Notes: generated from the sequence alone by a model not told the origin. Numbered from the stretch's first letter, positions 43,818 to 52,639 are shown. The stretch: 64,000 nt of DNA from JAAYAY01 sp964429355 (GCA_964429355.1 CAYSCH010000005.1:1-64000); one strand, 5' to 3'. A program made the numbers and translations.

Positions 43818-46793
43818 ATGGCGTGGGATCATAAGAAGCGGTTGCCTAACTACGACGAGAACCTTTCACGCGCAGGATTCATCCGAATCGCCTCAGGTCT
43901 TCCAATCGCCGCCAAGACTCGGTATTGGCTGGGCAAACAGCAGATCGCATGGCGGTCACGACTGCTTTTCGCCTCGATCATGACGTTTCTACTGTCTAGC
44001 CCGTGGACGACCGGCACCACCCCGTTGGGATTCGCCCAGGAAACCGAATCCCAAGACACGGTAAGTCAACCGAAGAGAACGGCAGCACCCGCCGCTTCCA
44101 TCACCGGCCGGGCGGGGCATATCGCCTTCGAAACCTTTGGTCGAGACGATGCGATCACCCACGCCGAGCTCATGCCCTATTTCCAGGTGGATCAGCACAC
44201 TCTGTTCAGCGATGCTCGTCTATTCATGAGCAACGAGGGGTACTTTGGCGGAAATGTCGGTTTCGGATATCGATACCGGCTCCCCGAGAAGAATCGATTC
44301 CTGGGCGCCAGCCTCTGGTACGACCTCGACGATACCACCGGCGAGATGTTTCACCAGCTCGGAGTCAGCCTGGAATCGTGTGGTTCCCTTTGGGATGTGC
44401 GCAGCAATATCTACATCCCCATCGGCGACTATGAAAAGAACTACCGTCTCACCGTGCAGGATCAGCATTTCATCGGCAACCAGATCGCCTACACCGCCTC
44501 CCGGAGCTTCGGAGAGGCAATGATGGGCTACGACCTGGAACTGAGCATTCCCCTGCCATCGAAACTGGCCAGAACCCACAACATCAGTGTCACGCCCGGT
44601 TCTTACATGTTCTTCGGAAACTCGGCGCCGGACATTTATGGCTACAAGGTCCGCGCCGAGGGCAACGTCACCTCGAATCTGGCTATGCAGGTGGAAATGA
44701 CCAGCGACGATACGTTCGGCACAACGGTCTGCCTGGGTATCGAGTTCGTATGGCCCGGCGGCTCCCGCCTGGAGGATCCGGGCGATACGGGCTCAAGGAT
44801 CCGAACCGACCAGTTCGTCCACCGCAACTACAACGTCATCGTTTCCCAGCAAGTCGACCTGCAACCGGGCACGACCGCCATCAACCCGGAAACCGGCCAG
44901 CCCTACGTCGTACAACACGTATCGAGCACGGCGGGAGGGGCAAACCTCGGCACCGTGGAAGACCCCTACCATACGATTGCCGAAGCCCAGGCCGCCGACG
45001 GAGACATGATCTTCGTCCATGGCGATAGCGTTCTCAGCCAGCCCGTCGTCATGCAGGCCGGCGACCAGATCCTCGGTGAAGGAATCGATTACTACATCGA
45101 TTACGATGGCTTCGGAATCGACCTTCTCCCCACCGTGAATGATTCCAGCGCCCGACCCACGCTGCTCGGCGCTTCAGGCGCAGCGGTCACGCTGGCGTCC
45201 GACTCTCTCCTGTCCGGGTTTGTCATCGATAGTCCGACCGGGTACGGGATTGCCGGCAATTCGGTCGAAAACGTCGTCATCCGCCATGTGGGCGTGCTCA
45301 ACTCGGGGCTCGACGGAATCTATCTCCAGAACGTCGGCGGCGAAAACACCCTCGAGTATCTGGCAATCACCGACGCGGGGGGCGCCGGCCTCCATATCGA
45401 CGGAGGCGCAGGCGAATTCCAGTTTCTCGACACCACCGTTCAAAATGCCGTCGGCGCCGGCGTCGCGATCCGCAACAACTCCGGCTCTTTCGCATTCGAC
45501 GAGCTTAACGTGACCGCAGAGACAGGCGGGCACGGGGTGAGCGTTGAGAACAGCACGGCCGACGGCACTTTCACCTCTCTCGACATCGAGTCCGAGGGAG
45601 GCACGGGACTCTATGTGCGCAGCGCCGGTGAACTCACCATCGAGTCCGGCGAGATCGACTCTGTCAACGGCACCGCCGTCGATATCGAAGACGCCGACGT
45701 CGACGCCAACTTGACCCGTGTCTCCAGCAGCGGGGCCGCGGTGGGCGTTCGGATCGTGGATCACCAGGGCAGATTCCTCGTCGTGGGTGCTGACTCCGAA
45801 GGGTCGGGCGGGCTGATCCAGAACTCTACGACCGGCGCGCTGCTCCAGAACGCGGGAACGGTCGGCTTCCGATACGTTGATTTCGACGGAAATGGGGTCG
45901 GCATCGATGCCTCCAATACGGAACGCCTGGCCCTTTCCTTCGCTCGTGTTACCGACTCGACAAGTTTTGGCCTCGACGCTCTGAGCACCGAGAGGGTCGA
46001 AGTGGTCAGTTCTACCTTTGAGGGCAACGGCGGAGCCGCAGACAACAGCATCCGCTTCCGCAGCGACAACGAGAACGACTACTCGTTCTACGTGTCTAAG
46101 ACCACCATCACCGACGCCTCGGCGGCTGCTATCGCTATTGCCACAACCGGCGCGGGAGATGATTCCACCCTGACCTTCCAGATCGACCAGTCCAAAATCA
46201 CGACCACCCGAGCCGGCGCATCCGGCATTCAGTTCGGCTGGAACGGAGCGACCGTCAGTTCGATCCTCTCCAACACCTTCACCGGCACCGGCGGATCCAA
46301 CATCGGTGTCGACGTCGCGACCGCCTCGACAACTGAACTCGGCCAGTTCGCCCTCGTCGGAAACACGTTCGCCTTTGACGGCGGCAACGATATCGGCACG
46401 AGATTCACCACCGCAGGTCCCTCCACGATCGCCCTCGGATCCAATACCATCGAATTCGACGGCGCCGGCGGCACCGGCATGCTCTTCAATCTGGCTAGGT
46501 CCGCCGAGGTCGAGATCTACAAGAACACCATCACCGACAACGTCTCCGGCGCAACCGGTATCCTCTTCAGCTCGATCGCCGGTCCGTCGAGCGTCATGCT
46601 TCAGACCAACACGATCGATCTGCTCAGCACAACGGCGATTATCGACCGCGGCATCATCTTCACCTCCATCACCGACACGATCCAGTCGGTCACCCCCTTG
46701 AACAACATCGTCAACGGAGCCACAACCCCCTTCTTCGCACCCGCCGGTTCGATCCAGGGCCACTTCTACGTCAACAACGTCACCGTGCCATAA
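43818..46793 (+). CDS. Inverse-autotransporter-like barrel with beta-helix passenger
   Basis: 991 residues. A long N-terminal extension leads to a hydrophobic export signal (about 50-75, LLFASIMTFLLSSPWTTG). Residues 94-310 resemble the inverse autotransporter/intimin beta-barrel domain: GHIAFETFGRDDAITHAELMP, ARLFMSNEGYFGGNVGFGYRY, FLGASLWYDLDDTTGEMFHQLGVSLE and ISVTPGSYMFFGN. From about 380 onward follows a right-handed parallel beta-helix with an N-terminal GTVEDPYHTIAEAQAADGD cap and repeated IEID/ITxT turns. The expected product is an outer-membrane anchored surface adhesin. The start at ATG 43818 is the longest choice. A tandem repeat array follows the stop. Confidence 0.82.
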   Translation: MAWDHKKRLPNYDENLSRAGFIRIASGLPIAAKTRYWLGKQQIAWRSRLLFASIMTFLLSSPWTTGTTPLGFAQETESQDTVSQPKRTAAPAASITGRAGHIAFETFGRDDAITHAELMPYFQVDQHTLFSDARLFMSNEGYFGGNVGFGYRYRLPEKNRFLGASLWYDLDDTTGEMFHQLGVSLESCGSLWDVRSNIYIPIGDYEKNYRLTVQDQHFIGNQIAYTASRSFGEAMMGYDLELSIPLPSKLARTHNISVTPGSYMFFGNSAPDIYGYKVRAEGNVTSNLAMQVEMTSDDTFGTTVCLGIEFVWPGGSRLEDPGDTGSRIRTDQFVHRNYNVIVSQQVDLQPGTTAINPETGQPYVVQHVSSTAGGANLGTVEDPYHTIAEAQAADGDMIFVHGDSVLSQPVVMQAGDQILGEGIDYYIDYDGFGIDLLPTVNDSSARPTLLGASGAAVTLASDSLLSGFVIDSPTGYGIAGNSVENVVIRHVGVLNSGLDGIYLQNVGGENTLEYLAITDAGGAGLHIDGGAGEFQFLDTTVQNAVGAGVAIRNNSGSFAFDELNVTAETGGHGVSVENSTADGTFTSLDIESEGGTGLYVRSAGELTIESGEIDSVNGTAVDIEDADVDANLTRVSSSGAAVGVRIVDHQGRFLVVGADSEGSGGLIQNSTTGALLQNAGTVGFRYVDFDGNGVGIDASNTERLALSFARVTDSTSFGLDALSTERVEVVSSTFEGNGGAADNSIRFRSDNENDYSFYVSKTTITDASAAAIAIATTGAGDDSTLTFQIDQSKITTTRAGASGIQFGWNGATVSSILSNTFTGTGGSNIGVDVATASTTELGQFALVGNTFAFDGGNDIGTRFTTAGPSTIALGSNTIEFDGAGGTGMLFNLARSAEVEIYKNTITDNVSGATGILFSSIAGPSSVMLQTNTIDLLSTTAIIDRGIIFTSITDTIQSVTPLNNIVNGATTPFFAPAGSIQGHFYVNNVTVP

Positions 46794-46798
46794 GCCGC

Positions 46799-46899
46799 CG
46801 TAGCCGAACTCGCCAGAGTTTGGCCGCCGTAGCTGAACTCGCCAGAGTTTGGCCGCCCGTAGCTGAACTCGCCAGAGTTTGGCCGCCCGTAGCTGAACT
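46799..46899. repeat. Tandem array of a 29-30 bp unit
   Basis: 3.4 copies of GTAGCTGAACTCGCCAGAGT followed by TTGGCCGCC(C) start at 46800, 46829, 46859 and 46889; the first has a C for T change. The array starts a few bases after the autotransporter stop codon. Units of this type are, as I recall, dispersed in Pirellula/Rhodopirellula-like genomes. It is too regular and spacer-free to be CRISPR. Confidence 0.8.
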
Positions 46900-47160
46900 T
46901 CCCCTCAGCCACACTCTCCCAAGGAGATAGCCTCGCGGGCTTGCGGGACTCCGCCTTCAGAGCCGCTTACAAAACCACCGATTGTGCACATCCATGCCCG
47001 TCGGAAACCTGTAGGTTTTGTTGAGGCTTTCCTGACACTCGGCGTAACAGCCGGTCTGGCCAGTCACTCCCGAAGTCGTCCAGGCCCAGATGGCAGCGGC
47101 TTTGCCTGCCGCCCGAACCCCCTGGATGGGCGGGGACCTGCCGTCGCTTGCCCCCCATGA
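46900..47160. other. Intergenic, no supported gene
   Basis: Frames cross this stretch antisense to the nickel operon but have no starts or domains of their own. Confidence 0.4.
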
Positions 47161-47211
47161 TCGACAGGGCAGAAGCGGCGTAATACAATAGTAAAGAACG
47201 TATTACGCCGC
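47161..47211 (+). promoter_or_regulatory. Promoter with NikR-like operator for the nickel operon
   Basis: TCGACA (47161-47166), a 17-base spacer and TACAAT (47184-47189) form a promoter. A perfect 12-bp palindrome (47175-47186 and 47200-47211) covers the -10 and start region; its inner part GTAATAC-N13-GTATTAC has the half-site length and 13-base spacing I recall for NikR operators outside enterics (GTGTTAC-N13/14-GTAACAC). The first gene begins 25 bases later. Confidence 0.6.
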
Positions 47212-47236
47212 CTCCCGATTCTTCGAGAGTTCTGCC

Positions 47237-48022
47237 ATGGGTCTGCTCGGTCGATTCCTTTGCCCTCTGGCCGCTGCGCTGGTTCTTGTTGCGCTGCCTG
47301 CCTCCCTCCAGGGCCACTTTCAAGTACTCACTCCCTCCCGCGACGTCTTCGCCGCCGCCGATGGCCGCACGGTCGACCTGGTGATGCTCTTCACCCACCC
47401 CATGGAAAACGGACCCGTCATGGAAATGGGCCTGCCGAAACAGTTCGGCGTTCTGACCGGCGGCGAGAAACTGGACCTCCTCGATCAGCTTCAGCCGAAA
47501 ACGATCGACGGCAAGACCGCCTACTCTTGCCAGGCCAGTCTGCGACGGCCGGGAGACCACGTGTTCTACCTCGAACCGGCTCCCTACTGGGAACCGGGCG
47601 AGAAGAAAATGATCATCCACTACACCAAGGTCGTGGTCGATTTCCTCGGCGCGGAGACCGGCTGGGATTCGCTGGTGGGCCTCCCCGTCGAAATTGAACC
47701 GCTCGTCCGGCCCTACGGCCTCTGGACCGGCAATACCTTCCGCGGAATCGTCCGCCACGACGGCCAGCCCGTGCCGTTTGCCACCGTCGAAGTCGAGTAC
47801 CTCAACGCCGGTCTGCATGTGGCCATTCCCAACGATGCCTTCGTCACCCAAACCATCAAGGCCGATGCCCAGGGCGCCTTTTCCTATTCCATGCCGCGAG
47901 CGGGTTGGTGGGGTTTCGCCGCCCTTGTCGATGGGCCTCGGCCTATGGCCGCACCTACTGGCGAGCAAGTCGACGTCGAACTTGGCGGCCTGATCTGGGT
48001 ACAGACTGTCGACATGAAGTAG
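47237..48022 (+). CDS. nikK: DUF4198 nickel-transport accessory protein (NikK-type)
   Basis: 261 residues starting at ATG 47237. A signal peptide ends ASLQGHFQ, leaving a mature N-terminus beginning at or next to His, typical of metal-handling DUF4198 proteins. The body has the DUF4198 pattern: FTHPMENGPVMEMGLP, a beta-rich middle and a carboxypeptidase-regulatory-like domain (GNTFRGIVRHDGQPVPFATVEVEYLN). NikK-type proteins accompany CbiM-like substrate components in nickel ECF transporters and are thought to deliver periplasmic nickel. First gene of five same-strand genes behind the 47161 promoter. Confidence 0.85.
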   Translation: MGLLGRFLCPLAAALVLVALPASLQGHFQVLTPSRDVFAAADGRTVDLVMLFTHPMENGPVMEMGLPKQFGVLTGGEKLDLLDQLQPKTIDGKTAYSCQASLRRPGDHVFYLEPAPYWEPGEKKMIIHYTKVVVDFLGAETGWDSLVGLPVEIEPLVRPYGLWTGNTFRGIVRHDGQPVPFATVEVEYLNAGLHVAIPNDAFVTQTIKADAQGAFSYSMPRAGWWGFAALVDGPRPMAAPTGEQVDVELGGLIWVQTVDMK

Positions 48023-48066
48023 CTCGTCGTCCACTCACCATTCATCCACCATTCCGCCCGCACGCC

Positions 48067-48699
48067 ATGCACATCGCCGAAGGAACTCTCAGTGGATCGA
48101 CCGGCCTCCTGATTCTGGGCGCCGGATGGGCCGCCACCGCCGTCGGAACGGCGATCGGCCTCCGCCGCATGGATTATCAGCGAGTTCCCCAGGTCGCCTT
48201 GTTGAGCGCAACCTTCTTCGTCGTTTCCCTGATCCAGATCCCGATCGGGCCCACCTCGGTCCACCTCGTGCTCTGCGGCCTTATGGGCCTGGTGCTCGGC
48301 TGGGCCGCATTTCCCGCGCTCCTGGTGGCATTGACGCTCCAAGTCCTGCTCGCCGGCGTGGGCGGACCAATCACGCTCGGAATCAACACCTTCGTCATGG
48401 CCGCTCCCGCTGTCACCACCTTCTTGCTTCTGCGACGGGCAGTCCAGACCAAGAGCGAAATGCTCACGTTCGTTGCCGCCTTCTTCGGCGGCGCGTCCGC
48501 CTTCCTCTTCGGATCGCTCTTGAATGCCGCCGCCCTCGCCCTGGCGGGAACCGAGTATCACCTCTTCGCCGGTACGGCATTGACCACGCACCTCGTGGCC
48601 ATGCCCCTCGAAGGACTCGTCACGGCCACCACGGTGGTATTCCTCCGTAAAGTCCGCCCTGAATTGCTGGAATCCCCTTGGCTGGCCGCCCACGGATAA
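48067..48699 (+). CDS. nikM: Nickel/cobalt ECF transporter substrate-specific component (CbiM/NikM)
   Basis: 210 residues, start ATG 48067. It begins MHIAEGTLSG: the Met-His N-terminus binds the metal in this family and must be exact. About six transmembrane helices follow, with the family segment IPIGPTSVHLVLCGLMGLVLGWAA and FLFGSLLNAAALAL. It captures Ni(II) or Co(II) and passes it through the membrane with CbiQ and CbiO. The flanking NikK and NikL genes favour nickel over cobalt. Confidence 0.93.
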   Translation: MHIAEGTLSGSTGLLILGAGWAATAVGTAIGLRRMDYQRVPQVALLSATFFVVSLIQIPIGPTSVHLVLCGLMGLVLGWAAFPALLVALTLQVLLAGVGGPITLGINTFVMAAPAVTTFLLLRRAVQTKSEMLTFVAAFFGGASAFLFGSLLNAAALALAGTEYHLFAGTALTTHLVAMPLEGLVTATTVVFLRKVRPELLESPWLAAHG

Positions 48700-48705
48700 A
48701 GAACA

Positions 48706-49440
48706 GTGCAAGTTATTTCAGACTCGTGTAAAAATTGTGTGACTCGGCGTCTCCTCCAACTCGCCATCGCCTTCGTCTTTGTCGCCGCCCTCCTCTGCGG
48801 ACCGGTTCACGCCCACAATATGAACATGTTCGCTGTCGTTGAAGCCGGAGCCATTCAGGGCGAAGTCTTCGGGCGCGGCGCAACTCCTTTCGCCGACGTG
48901 AAGGTCACGGCCTTCGGCCCCGCCGGCGACGTGCTTGCGGAAACCAGGACCGATGATTCGGGCAAGTTCTCGCTCGTCCCCACCAGACGCTGCCAATGGC
49001 GACTCGTGGCCACGACCGACGACGGACACCAGGCAGAATACACAGTCCCCGCCGTGGAACTTCCCTCCAGCCTGCCTGACGACCCGAGCGGACCGGCCGC
49101 CCCATCCTCCGAACCTCCCGCCGAAACGCACGATGTGCCCGCGACGGCCCCACAGCCCGCTACGGCCGCATCGGATCCGCCCGCCGACGCGGTGGCCGAC
49201 TTGGGCCGGCAGTTGGCCGCTCTTCGACGGGAACTGAACGAGCTCCGAAATGAGCTTCGCTGGCAAGACATCGTCGGAGGACTCGGCTATATTCTTGGAC
49301 TGATGGGCCTGTCTTTCTATTTTCTGGGGGTCCAGAAACAAGTCCGTGATCAACCGCCTCCCAGCAACCCTCCTGGTCCGGCCGCCACACGCGAAACCGC
49401 AGGCTCCGGGAACTCGGCCGAAACCAGTGGGCACGGATGA
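48706..49440 (+). CDS. nikL: NikL-type accessory membrane protein
   Basis: 244 residues with a GTG start (48706; GTG 48739 is an alternative). The signal peptide ends GPVHAHNMNMF, so the mature protein starts at His-Asn-Met-Asn, a metal-binding N-terminus as in NikL/NikN-type components. A carboxypeptidase-regulatory-like domain (GEVFGRGATPFADVKVTAFG) follows, then a Pro-rich linker, a coiled coil (LGRQLAALRRELNELRNELR) and one C-terminal transmembrane helix (GGLGYILGLMGLSFYFLGV). The gene starts six bases after nikM. Confidence 0.8.
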   Translation: MQVISDSCKNCVTRRLLQLAIAFVFVAALLCGPVHAHNMNMFAVVEAGAIQGEVFGRGATPFADVKVTAFGPAGDVLAETRTDDSGKFSLVPTRRCQWRLVATTDDGHQAEYTVPAVELPSSLPDDPSGPAAPSSEPPAETHDVPATAPQPATAASDPPADAVADLGRQLAALRRELNELRNELRWQDIVGGLGYILGLMGLSFYFLGVQKQVRDQPPPSNPPGPAATRETAGSGNSAETSGHG

Positions 49441-49512
49441 CTCGGCAACAACCGAATTCACCGTAACGCCGTTTCTCAATCTTCCCCCGGCAACGACCTC
49501 GCCCGTTCCACC

Positions 49513-50259
49513 ATGCACCATGTCCAGTCAGAATCCGGCCCGCTCCTCGACCGCGTCGATCCGCGGACCCGCCTCGTTGCTGCGCTGGCATTTTCGCTGC
49601 TCGTGGCCGTCGCCAACCGCCCCTCAACCGGGCTGGCCGCCCTTGGACTTGCCGTCTTCTGCGCGGCAATGAGCGGGCTTGAGCTCCGCACGCTCCTGCG
49701 GCGAATGGCCCCGCTCAACGTGTTCATGCTCCTCCTCGTCGTATTGATGCCGCTCGCCTCCGGAGGACGAGAGATCGGCAGCCTCGGCCCGCTCCGCTAT
49801 GGCGAACAGGGGCTGCGGCTTGCCCTGGCCATTGCCGTCAAGGGCAATGCAATCGTGCTCGGCCTGGCAGCCATGCTCGGCTCCCTCGACATCACCACCG
49901 TAGGCCACGCCCTCAATCATCTCCGAGTGCCCGACAAGCTCACCCACCTCCTGCTGTTTACGGTCCGCTATCTCGACGTCCTGCGCCGCGAGTACGGCCG
50001 GCTCGACGCCGCGATGCGTTTACGGGGCTTCCATCCGCGGGCAAACATCCACACCTACCGCACCTACGGCCATCTGATCGGCATGCTCCTGGTTCGCAGC
50101 CTCGACCGATCGGAACGTGTTCTGGCCGCCATGAAATGCCGCGGGTTTCACGGACACTTCTACCTCCTCGATCATTTTCATTTCTCGCCGTGGGATGTAC
50201 CGTTTTCCCTGACCACGGCCGTCGCGCTGACGACCCTCGCCTGGCTGGAGTGGCTATGA
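49513..50259 (+). CDS. nikQ: ECF transporter T component (CbiQ/NikQ)
   Basis: 248 residues, start ATG 49513. Energy-coupling transmembrane protein with about five helices and the two coupling-helix signatures that contact the ATPase: LDAAMRLRGFHP and LAAMKCRGFHGHF (A-x-x-x-R-G). The N-terminus LLDRVDPRTRLVAALAFSLL is typical. Its stop overlaps the nikO start (ATGA). Confidence 0.93.
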   Translation: MHHVQSESGPLLDRVDPRTRLVAALAFSLLVAVANRPSTGLAALGLAVFCAAMSGLELRTLLRRMAPLNVFMLLLVVLMPLASGGREIGSLGPLRYGEQGLRLALAIAVKGNAIVLGLAAMLGSLDITTVGHALNHLRVPDKLTHLLLFTVRYLDVLRREYGRLDAAMRLRGFHPRANIHTYRTYGHLIGMLLVRSLDRSERVLAAMKCRGFHGHFYLLDHFHFSPWDVPFSLTTAVALTTLAWLEWL

Positions 50260-50912
50260 ACAACGTGGTCGTCGAGTTGGACAAGGTCACCTTTCGCTAC
50301 GGCGAGCGGACCGTGCTGGATGCCTGCGACCTGCAGCTCCGCGCCGGTGAGCGACTCGGCCTATCCGGTGCCAACGGCTCCGGAAAAACCACGCTCCTGG
50401 CCTTGATCGTGGGTCTGCAGCATCCCGAGTCGGGCCGGGTACTCGTTCTGGGAAAGCAGCGCCGCATGGAGGCCGATTTCCGCGAGATTCGTGGCCCCGT
50501 CGGCATGCTCTTCCAGGATTCCGACGATCAGCTCTTCAGTCCCACCGTGGCCGAAGACGTAGCTTTCGGGCCCTTCAACCTGGGCAAGTCGCGAGTGGAA
50601 GTCGAAACGATCGTCGCACAAACCCTGGCCCAACTGGGCATGCAGGACTACGCCGACCGCGTGACCTACAAACTCTCGGGTGGAGAAAAACGCCTCGTGG
50701 CTATTGCCACGGTGCTGGCCATGCAGCCCGAGGTTCTGCTCCTGGACGAACCCACCGCCGGGCTCGACGAAGCGGCGACCGAACGGGTCAGCCAGATCCT
50801 CCTCGGCCTCCCCCAGCCCATGCTCCTCGTTTCCCACGACCGCGACTTCCTTCGCCGCATCGCCACCAGAACCGCACGCCTCCAGTCCGGTCACCTCGTC
50901 CCCACTCCGTAG
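50256..50912 (+). CDS. nikO: ECF transporter ATPase (CbiO/NikO)
   Basis: 218 residues from ATG 50256 (overlapping the nikQ stop by four bases). ATP-binding cassette motifs: Walker A GLSGANGSGKTTLLALIVG, Q-loop GMLFQDSDDQLFSPTVAEDVAFGP (the CbiO-specific Q-helix), signature YKLSGGEKRLVAIATVLAM, Walker B VLLLDEPTAGLDE and switch His LLVSHDRDF. It is the shorter NikO form, lacking the C-terminal extension of about 50 residues seen in many CbiO proteins. Last gene of the operon. Confidence 0.95.
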   Translation: MNNVVVELDKVTFRYGERTVLDACDLQLRAGERLGLSGANGSGKTTLLALIVGLQHPESGRVLVLGKQRRMEADFREIRGPVGMLFQDSDDQLFSPTVAEDVAFGPFNLGKSRVEVETIVAQTLAQLGMQDYADRVTYKLSGGEKRLVAIATVLAMQPEVLLLDEPTAGLDEAATERVSQILLGLPQPMLLVSHDRDFLRRIATRTARLQSGHLVPTP

Positions 50913-51171
50913 ACATCCCCCACCGGCTTTTCCCCTCCCCGCTCCCGGCTCTGCCAAGTCCCAAAATTCCTTCGGGGGTTGGACGTAATCTGGCCAGACC
51001 GACGCCTTCTCCGACAAGAGACACTTACCGCGTTGGGGGCAGGGAAAGGATAGCGAAATCGCTACTCGCGTCTGAGACATCGCGCGCCCCTGGTCTTTCC
51101 TGCGGCCTTGACACACGTCAGAATAGCGAGTGTCTCTGTCTGCTCGCTACGACCACGACCAAGAGGCCCCC

Positions 51172-51966
51172 ATGGCGAAGAAGAAACCGCGACAGTCACC
51201 CGGCAAGCCTACTGGTTCGTTCACGGCCACGCAGGGGCAGTATCTGGCCTATCTCCATCTGTATCGCAAGCTCCACCGGTGCAGTCCGTCCGAAACGGAG
51301 ATTGCCGAGTTCTTCCGCGTGTCCCCGCCCAGCGTGCATCAGATGATCGTCAAGCTGGAGGAGAAGGGACTTATCATGCGTGAACCTGGCGTACCGCGGT
51401 CGGTCCGGGTGACAGTGCCTCGCAACACAATCCCGCCCCTGGATGGCGATGAGATGGATACCACTGACGCTGTTGCCTCGGCTCCCCAAGAACCTGCCCG
51501 CACAAGTCACATTTACACGCTTGAGGTCTTCGTCATCGGCGGTCCGATCTCTGAGAAGTTCCTCAAGAGGAACCCGCAAATCTCGCGAACCATCGAGATC
51601 CGCGGCGATCAGACCCTTGAGGACCTCCATCACGCTATCTTCAAGGCGTTCGACCGCTTCGACGAACACATGTACGAGTTCCAGTTCGGCAAGGGTCCCA
51701 ACGATCCGAAGGGTAAACGGTATGTGCTGCCACACGCTCGTGATATCCGCGAGCCGAATGTGGCGGGGAGTGTTGCCGAGACGACTATCGATGCGCTGGG
51801 GTTGAAGATCGATCAGCCTTTCGGGTACTGGTTCGACTTCGGCGACGACTGGTGGCACCAGATCGATGTCGTGCGTATCGACAAGAAGGCGTCCAAAATC
51901 AAGTACCCGCGAGTGACCAAACGCGTCGGCCAGAGCCCACCGCAGTACATGGATGAGGACGAATGA
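51172..51966 (+). CDS. LexA-type winged helix fused to pRiA4b ORF-3-like domain
   Basis: 264 residues from ATG 51172, five bases after GAGG. Residues 10-75 form a LexA-DNA-binding-type winged helix (GQYLAYLHLYRKLHRCSPSE, VSPPSVHQMIVKLEEKGLIM). From about 110 to 255 lies the pRiA4b ORF-3-like (IS1096 TnpR-passenger) domain: HIYTLEVFVIGGPISEKF, DLHHAIFKAFDRFDEHMYEF, FGYWFDFGDDWWHQIDV. This domain is common on mobile elements and plasmids, with unknown activity. The stop overlaps the next start by four bases. The HTH suggests DNA binding directed by the second domain. Confidence 0.85.
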   Translation: MAKKKPRQSPGKPTGSFTATQGQYLAYLHLYRKLHRCSPSETEIAEFFRVSPPSVHQMIVKLEEKGLIMREPGVPRSVRVTVPRNTIPPLDGDEMDTTDAVASAPQEPARTSHIYTLEVFVIGGPISEKFLKRNPQISRTIEIRGDQTLEDLHHAIFKAFDRFDEHMYEFQFGKGPNDPKGKRYVLPHARDIREPNVAGSVAETTIDALGLKIDQPFGYWFDFGDDWWHQIDVVRIDKKASKIKYPRVTKRVGQSPPQYMDEDE

Positions 51967-52343
51967 TGGACACGGCCGACGAAACCAGCGGAAACGACGT
52001 ACCGCACGCGACGGTCAACGCCAGGCTGCGAGCGATCGCCGAAGCCCAGCCCGTCGCTCCGCCTTGGGTTGAAGCCTGGGCTCGGCTGGGCCCAGGCTCT
52101 CCCGAAGAAGACTGGCTCGCTGTCTACCAGTCCATCCGGCACTGCGGCCACTTGCCGGACCATGCCTCGTTCTGGCTTGTGGTGCAAGTTGTCGACGCGA
52201 TTGCTTTTCGCGATGCCGATGAGGTGCTGGGAGAATACGAGAGCCGGATGCGGGCCATCGAAGAAGAATTCGGTTTTGACGAGATCGCGATCTGGCCTGC
52301 CAATGCGGCTCCCGCCGAGTATGTTCAAATCCTGGGCTGCTGA
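51963..52343 (+). CDS. Hypothetical protein coupled to the HTH/pRiA4b gene
   Basis: 126 residues starting at ATG 51963, overlapping the upstream stop. It is acidic, with Trp-rich helices (EAWARLGPGSPEEDWLAVYQS, HASFWLVVQVVDAIAFRDADE) and no signal or membrane segment. I do not recognise a family. The four-base overlap implies co-translation and probably a complex with the preceding DNA-binding protein. Confidence 0.6.
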   Translation: MMDTADETSGNDVPHATVNARLRAIAEAQPVAPPWVEAWARLGPGSPEEDWLAVYQSIRHCGHLPDHASFWLVVQVVDAIAFRDADEVLGEYESRMRAIEEEFGFDEIAIWPANAAPAEYVQILGC

Positions 52344-52353
52344 AGAGCAACAC

Positions 52354-52623
52354 GTGACCGACGATCGACCCACTATGTACGAACTCGCCACCGCCGACCT
52401 GACGGCCCCCGCCTCCTATGTCCACTGCTGGGGAGGCGTTGGCCGAACCGGTACCGTCATCGGCTGCTGGCTCCTGCGGCACAAGCTGGCGGAGCCGGCC
52501 ATCGCACTGAAGGTACTCATGAATCTGCGGCAGCAGGATCGCGATCGCTGGCAGCGAATGTCGCCGGAGACCCCGGAACAACAACGGTCCGTGAAGCAGT
52601 GGCCAGTTTTCCAGCAACACTGA
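52354..52623 (+). pseudogene. Protein tyrosine phosphatase, C-terminal fragment
   Basis: About 89 codons (GTG 52354 or ATG 52375). It holds the phosphatase P-loop HCWGGVGRTGTVIGCW (C-x5-R) and the downstream SPETPEQQRSVKQWP helix of dual-specificity-like bacterial phosphatases. Full-length relatives are 160-190 residues; the first half, including the general-acid Asp region, is absent. The frame upstream reads out of the neighbouring gene. I take it as a truncated remnant, though a short translated product cannot be excluded. Confidence 0.65.
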
Positions 52624-52639
52624 GCCAAAGGGAGCCGCC

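Noticed and set aside
46799..46899. Possible CRISPR array
   Set aside because: The 29-30 bp units are directly adjacent without unique spacers, and no cas genes are near.
47175..47211. The palindrome as a cobalamin or nickel riboswitch
   Set aside because: It is only a simple 12-bp hairpin overlapping the -10 box, too close to the promoter and too small for a known metal or B12 riboswitch.
46967..48034. A 355-codon minus-strand frame over the nickel operon start
   Set aside because: Antisense to nikK; it would cover the promoter and palindrome and shows no domain.
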